From Nageia nagi (Eukaryota > Pinophyta), in contig JBITNC010000001.1 in the NCBI GenBank assembly GCA_050084985.1, forward strand, positions 74,400,001-74,464,000: a stretch of 64,000 bases of DNA, in the 5' to 3' direction. The notes below the pieces were generated by a model. It did not search any database and had not been told where the DNA came from. It saw only the letters and a program-made list of their open reading frames with translations. Below, one piece after another: positions 57,101 through 64,000 of the stretch (positions are counted from its first letter, which is position 1; every line of letters begins with the position of its first letter). Made by a program: the position numbers and the translations under genes.

Positions 57101-59080
57101 ATGAAATCAAAAAAGAGGATATAAATCTAAGTCTATTTGATAAAGGGCACACCAATAAAATGCATAATGTTCTATATAGGAATGACTTTGGTTTTAACAA
57201 GTACTTTTGCAACAATAGATAGCGATTCATCAATTAAGTAGTTGAAAATGATTTCACAATAAGTAAGGAAATAATGTAAGTAAATAAAAAAGACTCAAAT
57301 AAAAGACTTTGTAGACATAAATGTAAAGCATTCTAAAACCATAAGATCTATTTCTACATGAGTGCCTATCTCAAATGACATGCTGCTATGGAATAACATT
57401 TCATAAAGATATTATTCTTTAATGAAAGCCAAACTCTTGATATTAATCTTCCCTATGGGACTCCATGTGAGTTGTATGATAAAGCTAGACTCTGTATCCA
57501 TTATTAATATTCCTTTGGTGCTTAATATTGAGTAAGCATAAGAAGGTAGTGAGTATTATCAAGAATAGTGGAAAAGACTTTTACATTCAAGTTGTATATC
57601 CTAAACATGGGAGATTCCACTAGATTTATAGATTGTTAATTAAATTTCATGGGAAAAATAAGTTAGAAAATATTTTATAAAATGTAGAGAAGAGAATAAG
57701 TGAATAATGATTTATGACATACAAAGTATCCAAGTATTAATACTAAAGAGAAAATTCAAAACCTTTACTAAATGAAATTCTTGAATTTACATGATAAGGG
57801 AGATGTCAAATATGATTCTACCATCAAACACCATATTATATACTACCTTTCTCTTATAATATACAAATATCCTTTAGTAAATAATCTATTAAAGGTAAAC
57901 AAATAACATTACACAAGAAGAGACAAGGTACCGACCTTTACATTCAACTTGGCAAATAAATTATCAATATGTCTTTTCAAATAGTATATGATTTCTATCA
58001 ACAATTAATTCTATGAACTTTATCAAACACAATTCATTAAATATATCAATATAGGATTACTTGATCTAGGTATTACAATAATGCAAAGAATTCACCTTAA
58101 CTTGGAGAGGGAAGAGAGGTTTCATTTCATCATGTAATCCAAGCTTGAGAATAACCAAAAACTAAATACAAAGAGATAGATAGATAGATAGTGTTTTTCC
58201 AATGCTCTATTCCTTTATTTATAGCTAAAGGGGCTCAAATGTGTTCAAATGGATGTCTCTTCACATCCTTAATAATTTTTGGTTAGGTTTGCTTAAAGTT
58301 GGAAATGATGGTAATGGCATCTAATACTTTGGAATCTTTTTCATTAACTGATAATTTAGTGCCAACTCTTATCCATACCTAACAAAAAATACAAAACTAA
58401 GTAGGGTCATTACTTTATTTTTGTAGCTATTAAATATCATGTAATACCATGAGGCCTTAGTCTCCATCTAATAGTGTTTTTACTATTAGCCCCATGTGGC
58501 AATACTATAGACACTTACATTCAACTTTTACCCCATTAAATTTATTTTTTTAATATTTTAATAATTTTCAAAATTTAACTAAAGGTGTATCCTCTTTTTC
58601 CCTCCATTTCAAAATTTGAATTTCAAAAATACCAAATAAGGGAAAACACATCTTTACCTATGACGATCACCTCATCCTATAGAGTAAGGTTAATCTACAC
58701 ATCTTTGCAATCATATTTTCTATTAAGAAATCAATAATCATAATAATTATCTTGCATGCATCTACATGATTTATGATGGTCATAGAGTATGTCAATAAAT
58801 CAATGCCAATCATTTCCTCCTTTTGCCATTTCATTCCCTTCACCAATTTACCTTTGGTCTATAGAATATTTGGGTCACTTCTCCACTCTATGACCTATGT
58901 CAAAACATCTTGAAGCTAGCATCAAATTATCACAAATGATATATATTCTCATATCAAATTTGTCATTACCATAGTATTATGTAAACATAATTCATTCAAA
59001 TCCTCAATGGCACTCAAGGTCAAATAGTGTCTTGAGATGGGTTGTGACACCAAAATAAGTTTGATCAATGAAGTAGGTAA

Positions 59081-59760
59081 GCTAATATGATCATCCTTAT
59101 TAGCATTTTAGATGTTGTACAACCTCATGTTAAAGACTCCAAAGATGTTGTAGTAGCATGGAATAAATTGTAGCAAGTGTTTACCTCAAATAATCAAAAT
59201 TAGATTTTACTTTTGCAAGGAAAATTACATACTTTGAAATTGAAAAGTGGTGAATAAATTGAATCCTTTCATAGAGTTGTGAAACTCCATACCTCCCTAT
59301 TGGAATTAGGTGAAGAGGTAGAAGATAAACTTCTTGTATCCATTATCTTGAGAGCACTCCTAGAGAAATATTGTACCTTTATGATGACATTGAAGAGCTA
59401 GTAAATATATTACGACAAGAAGAAGCTTCTCATGTGAATTTGAATGAAGAGGAACAAGTAATGGTATCCAATCAAAGAGGCAAGAAACCTTTCCATCAAA
59501 AAGGTAAAGGAAAAGCTTTTCAATAGTTCAATGATAAGTACAAAAAAACTTGTATGATTTGTAGAAAGAAAGGTCATGAATTGCAAGATTGTTGGTATAA
59601 TTCTTTTGCTCAAGGCTCTTCGAGAAATAAAAATCCAAAAATAAAAGGGGAAACCCTCAAAATTAGGAGTGAAGATAAATATGACCATAGCAAAGATAAT
59701 AATAGGAATATATTGTAAATGATATTAGTCAATTAACTAAAGATGTTGGTAATCTTGATT
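59081..59760 (+). pseudogene. Copia Gag relic of element C
   Basis: The translation contains a V-V-V-A-W-N-K-L block, a L-L-L-Q-G-K-L-H-T-L-K-L-K-S-G-E block and LLELGEEVEDKLLVSIILRA, the order of the UBN2-type Copia Gag core (W-D-x-L...L-x-x-L-K-M-x-E-G...D-E-x-x-V-x-x-L-L-x-x-L-P). At 59550-59592 a complete zinc knuckle TCMICRKKGHELQDCW is present (C-x2-C-x4-H-x4-C). The N-terminal part is missing at the 59080 junction. Several stops occur. Confidence 0.8.
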
Positions 59761-60355
59761 TTGTTCATCAAGAGAAGCCTTCAATCTCATCCACTTGGTA
59801 TGCTAATTTTGGTGCTTCTAAACACATGAATGGATGAAAAGATTGGTTTGCTTCCTTGGATGATGATGAAAATATTGGTCAAGTTCAATTGGATGATGAC
59901 ATATCTCATGAAATTGAATGAAATGGTAATGTTCATGTCTAACTTAGAAAGAATAACTATCATATCAAAGTGGTAGTATATGTACCAGGTCTTACAAAGA
60001 ACCTCCTATGAGTTAGTTAGATGTTAAACAAAAATATGAAGGTGGATTTTGATACTATGAAAGGATAAAATATTTTCTTCATTCATGAAAAGTCCAAAGG
60101 ATGTCAAAATATAGAAAAAGAAAATGGATTTGTGAGAATGTTTCTTCTTGATGTTGTAGATTACAACAATTAGGAACTCAATGTTCATGTAGAATATGTC
60201 ACCACTCTTTGGCAATATAGATTTATACATATGAATCCAAACTACCTAATCATTGTACAAAAGAAGGATATAACACATGGTCTTCTATCTCTTACTTCTC
60301 CTATTAATGTTTGTTCTACTTGCATAGCAAGAAAACATATATCTACTAAATATAT
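59761..60355 (+). pseudogene. Copia protease and pre-integrase relic of element C
   Basis: STWYANFGASKHMNG corresponds to the Copia protease active site W-x-x-D-S-G-A-S-x-H-M, with Asp-Ser replaced by Asn-Phe, so the catalytic Asp is lost. KVVVYVPGLTKNLL is the later V-x-x-V-P-x-L-x-x-N-L-L block. Near 60205-60350, LWQYRFIHMNPNYLIIVQKK and SPINVCSTCIARKH match the GAG-pre-integrase zinc segment (W-H-x-R-x-G-H...C-x-x-C), with the His residues eroded. The integrase core expected next is absent. Confidence 0.8.
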
Positions 60356-61690
60356 CTACTAAATAGGCTTGGACTCATTGCCAAATGTTATGCTCAATAG
60401 GAAGGTGTTGAATATGATGCAAATTTTGCTCCCACAACCAAGATGAAGACCATAAACATTCCTTTTGCAATGGTATTACAATTTAGTGGGAAATTCCATT
60501 AGATAGATGTCAAGAACACCTTCCTAAATGGAGACATAGAGGAGTAAGTCTACATGCAACAACCTAAAGTATTTATGATTGATCTAGGAAAAATAAAAGT
60601 GTGTAGATTGATCAATTATTTTTATAGCTTGAAATAGTCTCCACAAGCTTGGTACATAAAAATTGATTCCCACCTACTACAACATGAATTCAATAGGGTT
60701 ATGTATGATCCTAACCTCTACCTTTGACAACATGGGGGGATATTATCATAGTTGTAGTTTATGTTGATGATTTGGTTATCACATGTAGTACTATAAAGTT
60801 AATCATATCTTAGAAATATAATCTCAAATAATCATTCAACATGACTAACCTTGCTTTACTTCATTATTGTATTAGATTGTAGGTCTGGAAGATGTAGGAA
60901 TAGATATTTATTTCATAGATGAAGTACACCAAGAAGTTATTGGCAAAATTTAGGATAATAGAATGTGATATGATGACCATACCAATTGAACCTAATTTAC
61001 ATTTTTCACACCATGATTATTCTCCACTAGTAAATGTAACTCTCTATCATTAGCTAATTGAAAGGTTAATTTACCTAGCATACACTATGTTAGATATTTA
61101 TTATGTCATTAGCTATCTTTCAAGATTTATGCATGGAACAAATAAGGCCCACTAGACTATGGAAAAGTATATTTTGAGGTAAATCCATTGAAATAATGAT
61201 TATGTCCTAGAGTACAAGAAGAATAGTAAGTTCATATTCTTTAGATACATAGATGTAGATTATGGAAAATCCTTGGATGATAGAAGATCGATGATATGAT
61301 ATGTGTTTTTCTTTGGATATGGATTAATTTCATAGGGTATTAAGAAACAAAGCATCACATTCATGTCTACCACAAAGTTAAAATAACATGTTGCTAGAGA
61401 TGTTGTTTGTGAAGTAATATGGTTATTGAAACTAGCCAATAAGCCATAATTCTACATTACAAAATCCAAGGTGTACTGAAACTATTTTGAAATTCTTATT
61501 TTTATGAGCACACCAAATACATTGAGATATAGTTTCACTTCATTTAGGATCATGCTTCACTACATAACATTCAACTTGAGTACATTTTCATGAAAGAGCG
61601 ACTTGTATATGTCTTCATCAAATATTTTGATAGTGGAATGTTTGAATACCTTTAGAGCTTCCTCTCATGTTCACTAAATACCTATTGTAT
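60356..61690 (+). pseudogene. Copia reverse transcriptase and RNase H relic of element C
   Basis: The RT starts abruptly with RLGLIAKCYAQ, VEYDANFAPTTKMKTI, IDVKNTFLNGDIEE, VYMQQPKVF and SPQAWYIKIDSHLL. The catalytic block VVVYVDDLVITC is intact. RNase H-like blocks follow: SYLSRFMHG, a Y-I-D-V-D-Y-G-K-S-L-D-D-R-R-S block, VFFFGYGLIS and STTKLK. Direct joining of the pre-integrase segment to the RT shows that the integrase core and the RT N-terminus were deleted near 60355. At least ten stops are present. Confidence 0.88.
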
Positions 61691-61701
61691 TCTGGGAGGG
61701 G

Positions 61702-61828
61702 TATTAGAATAAATAATACATTAGTTTATTAGGTGTCTAAATATTGTACGAGAATCTAACTCCTAACTACTCCATGTATTTATTTTCTCATATAAATAAA
61801 ATGAATCAATTTTGGCTTATCTCCAATA
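61702..61828 (+). repeat. 3' LTR of element C
   Basis: 127 bases, TATTAGAATAAATAATACAT to CTTATCTCCAATA, preceded by the polypurine tract GGGAGGGGT. It pairs with 31984-32128 plus 52557-52630, which has about 83 additional bases. Confidence 0.9.
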
Positions 61829-61833
61829 AGTTA

Positions 61834-62400
61834 TTGCTTATCAACTTACTGAAGCTCCTTTGCATGATTCATAACCTTTATCATTTGATTTTCTTGATTA
61901 TTCTATCTTTGTCTTGATACTGAAGATGAACTTGATATTACCCTTTTCTTTTATGGATCTAAATGTGAAAAATGGGGTGATGCTAGTATTGTTTTTATTA
62001 CACCTCAAGGAGAACCTATCCCTTTGTATTTTAAGCTCAAATTCCCTTGTATAAATAATATGGCTGAATATGAGGCTCTTTTCCTTGGTCCAAAAATTGC
62101 AATCAAGCTAAACTTTAAGAAAATTAAAAATATTAGTGATTCACAATATATTGTTAATCAAATCCTTGGTACTTATCAATGCCATATTGATATTTTAAAT
62201 AAGTATAAGCTTGTTGTTGATAAAATCCTTTTGTAATTTGATAAATATACTATTGAATATTCCCCAAGATCCATTGATAGATTTATAGACACTATGGATT
62301 CATTGGGTTCTCTTATTACATCCTAAGACAATCAAGATAAGATCATTATTCACATTACCACTTTGCATAAATTATCTTATATTGTTGGATCCATGATCAA
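61834..62400 (+). pseudogene. Second (archaeal-type) RNase H of element A
   Basis: Element A resumes with AYQLTEAPLHDS and, after a frame change near 61915, DELDITLFFYGSKCEKWGD, SIVFITPQGEPIPLYFKLKF, INNMAEYEALFLGPKIAIKL, KNISDSQYIVNQILGTYQCH and, near 62240, a Y-S-P-R-S-I-D-R-F-I-D block. This is the complete order of the Tat-specific additional RNase H: F-D-G-S (here F-Y-G-S), N-x-A-E-Y-E-A-L, G-D-S-x (here S-D-S-Q) and R-S-x-N-R-x-x-D. It shares its wording with the same domain in element D. Confidence 0.9.
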
Positions 62401-62439
62401 TCAAATTGAAGTTGATAATGTTAATCCTTGGTATCCACT

Positions 62440-63680
62440 TGTGAAACATTTTCTTAAGCTTGGAAAAGCCCTTAAGATATGACCAAAATTGAAAGATGAT
62501 ATTTTAAACAAAAATATGCTAAATACACATTGTTGGGGGACATACTTTATAAATGTGGATATGAAGGCATTCTTTTGAGATATTTTGAACCTGATTAAAT
62601 TACCCTTACTCTATCTCAAGCACATTATGGTATATGTGGTGATTACTTTAGTGGTATGGCAATTAAAAAACATTTATTAAGGATGGGATACTTTAGACCA
62701 ACAATTGAAAAGATTATGTTCAATATATTAAAAAATACATTAGTGTCAAAAATTTGCAAACCTTCAACACATCCCTTCTCAATACTTACAACCTATTGCA
62801 TAGCCTTCTTCACATGGGGGTTAGATCTTATTGACCAAGTGTGTCCCAATTCTTCACAAGGATATAAATTCATTATTACTACAACTAAATATTTTACAAA
62901 ATAGGTAGAATCCATGCCCTTAATTGAAGTTAAAGCATTTAAAATTATGGAATTCATTAAGATAAAACCTTAATTGTAGATTTGGAATACCCTCCAAATT
63001 GATCATGGAAAATGGACTTCCCTTTAAAAATAAGTATGTTAGAGATTTGTGTGATAAATATAATATTCAATTATGTTTCTCAACAACTTATTTCCATCAA
63101 GAAAACAAAAAAGTAGAAGCCTCAAATAATAACATTATTAAAGCACTTCAAAAGTGTTTTGGAGACTCATAAAGGGATTTGCATACCAAAATTTCCTATG
63201 CATTATGGGCATATAGAACAAGCATCCACACACCTATAGGAGTAACACTTTTTTAATTAGTTTATGATGTTGAAGTTATTTGTCCCATTTGACTTGAAAT
63301 TCCATCCCTTTATGTTTCTTTATAGTAATTAATTAATGATACTACATATAAGAAAGATAGGCTTGCCCAACTTGATTTACTTAATGAGAAACATATAAGT
63401 GCCCTTCAAAAATTTGAGAATTTACCAAGAATATATTAATATATCTTGCAACTGAAGGGTACATTATCATGAATTTGAAGTTGGTGACCTTTTCCTAAAG
63501 GTAAATCAACAAATTAAAAGTTAACCAAGAATAGGGAGAGGAAAGTTTGCACCTAACTAAATGGGTCCTTACATTGAAATCAACAAATATGGTTCTAGAA
63601 CATACAAATTAGCAACCTTAGAAGGTGTTAAAGAAATTGAAATAATTAATATCATTCACCTTAAACCCTAGTACACCTAG
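62440..63680 (+). pseudogene. Integrase relic of element A
   Basis: Blocks: AHYGICGDYFSGMAIKKHLL and GYFRPTIEKI (zinc domain), TWGLDLIDQVCPNSSQGYKF, ITTTKYFTK, stop, VESMP (core, first Asp), a D-x-G-L-P-F-K-N-K block (second Asp), YFHQENKKVEASNNNIIKAL (Glu region) and YALWAYRTSIHTPIGVTLF. The C-terminal domain reads VHYHEFEVGDLFLKVNQQIK, GRGKFAPN, stop, MGPYIEINKYGSRTYKLATL and INIIHLKP. Frame changes and stops are numerous. Confidence 0.88.
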
Positions 63681-64000
63681 ACATGAATAACAACCTTAAA
63701 AATATTTAGAAAATATTTTACCAAAAAAAAAATAGAAAATACCAAAAGAAAGTAAAACATGTTAAAAGCACAAAAATAAATATAGAAAATACAAAATACA
63801 AAAAGAGTCTTGCATATCATATCTTTCATCATTAGTTATAATCCTTTATTTATAATATATTAGAATTATGGAAAGGTTTTCAATAGCTATAGCAAGTAGC
63901 TCAAGGTTCCTTTTCATCTATCACTTGTCTTGTATCATCACTTTAGATAATTACATTTGGAGTCAATACTTAGTATTTTTCCACTTTCTAATATCATTAT
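63681..64000 (+). other. 3' untranslated region of element A (to window edge)
   Basis: A-rich sequence following the integrase. No polypurine tract or LTR start is recognised before the window ends. Confidence 0.5.

Larger units (their letters stand above)
52642..59080. other. ~6.4-kb extra sequence between the primer site and gag of element C
   Basis: Copia gag normally begins close to the primer site, so this stretch is probably one or more further insertions. No LTR pair or pol motif was found. It contains a GC-richer segment (52970-53480) with a possible PPR-like relic, a tRNA-like box pair near 54090-54150, a small CATCAT run near 56074-56090, and a GATA run at 58165-58180. A minus-strand TATAAATA box lies at about 58225-58218, upstream of which (58230-58700) is LTR-like promoter-type sequence. 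The rest is AT-rich with only short unrecognised frames. Confidence 0.45.
31984..61828 (+). mobile_element. Element C: Ty1/Copia-type element with nested D, TSD ATTTA/AGTTA
   Basis: The right LTR (61702-61828) and the two halves of the left LTR (31984-32128 and about 52557-52630) share the start TATTAGAATAAATAATA and the end ...CTCCAATA. The primer site TGGTATTAAAG (52631-52641) fits the initiator-Met type (TGGTATCAGAG) with two changes, and GGGAGGGGT (61693-61701) is the polypurine tract. Gag, protease, pre-integrase and RT/RNase H are present but the integrase core is missing. Flanks ATTTA (31979-31983) and AGTTA (61829-61833) differ at one base. Element A's frame is restored at the empty site. 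Confidence 0.88.
15541..64000 (+). mobile_element. Element A: Tat/Ogre-like Ty3/Gypsy element, split by nested insertions and running off the right edge
   Basis: A begins at the break in element Z near 15541. Its parts are a probable 5' LTR and primer site (15541-17234), gag knuckle (about 17960), protease (18640-18960), G-patch-like box (about 19430), RT (20560-21235), first RNase H (21240-21736 plus 31926-31983), second RNase H (61835-62330) and integrase (62560-63680). The RNase H reading frame continues across the insertion points of B and C when one TSD copy of each is counted, which proves that the three separated blocks were once contiguous. Many stops mark it as the oldest layer. The 3' LTR is not in the window, so total size and TSD are unknown. 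Confidence 0.85.

Noticed and set aside
1-64000. Search for bacterial-type features (operons, Shine-Dalgarno sites, CRISPR, prophage)
   Set aside because: The window is eukaryotic repeat DNA; such features are not expected and none were seen.

Overview
The window looks like intergenic heterochromatin of a large-genome seed plant. It is strongly AT-rich and built almost entirely from LTR retrotransposons: Ty3/Gypsy chromoviruses, Tat/Ogre-like and Athila-like elements, plus one Ty1/Copia element. There are no rRNA genes, no operon structure and no convincing intact host gene. A gymnosperm or similar giant genome is plausible but not proven. Element names below rest on motif recognition in conceptual translations. 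Nesting is inferred from LTR pairs, target-site duplications (TSDs) and reading frames that resume across insertions.

Layout: (1) 1-3705 (+) is a decayed chromovirus-type Gypsy pol, cut off in its integrase by a non-coding LTR-like element (G) starting at 3706. G carries 31 perfect-length units of a 14-bp repeat (4804-5237), followed by about seven units of a ~138-bp repeat (5238-6170). (2) 6171-13500 is mostly uncharacterised AT-rich DNA holding a ~80-bp degenerate repeat (7465-7860), a relic of a plant mobile domain (PMD) protein (9655-10380), a 20-bp x4 repeat and microsatellites. (3) 13500-15540 (-) is the 3' half of a second chromovirus (Z). (4) From 15541 to the right edge there is a Russian-doll stack. 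Host A (Tat/Ogre-like, +) starts near 15541 and runs past 64000. Inside it sit B (Tat-like, -, 21737-31925, TSD CTATT) and C (Copia, +, 31984-61828, TSD ATTTA/AGTTA). B itself contains H (28710-30450, related to G). C's 5' LTR is split by D (Tat-like with a second RNase H, +, 32129 to about 52551, TSD GTAAC-like). D is split by E (Athila-like, -, 37612-49110, TSD GATAA).

The stack is internally consistent. A's RNase H frame runs across the B and C insertion points, and D's frame runs across E. LTR divergence by eye is lowest for E (roughly 4-6%) and clearly higher for B and D. Only E and C keep an intact YxDD reverse-transcriptase motif. E is the best preserved: paired 1.39-kb LTRs, a tRNA-Asp-like primer site, gag, protease, RT, RNase H, integrase, and an extra 603-codon reading frame after pol. 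That frame keeps one phase throughout, has a basic NLS-like start, an octad-repeat segment (LAPES type) and coiled-coil-like regions. The same 24-bp repeat theme occurs in both LTRs, in this ORF and in the pol-ORF3 spacer.

Nothing here encodes a working cellular pathway. The interest lies in the element architecture, the repeat families, the extra ORF of E, and captured or relic host-like fragments (PMD, a possible PPR fragment, tRNA-like boxes).
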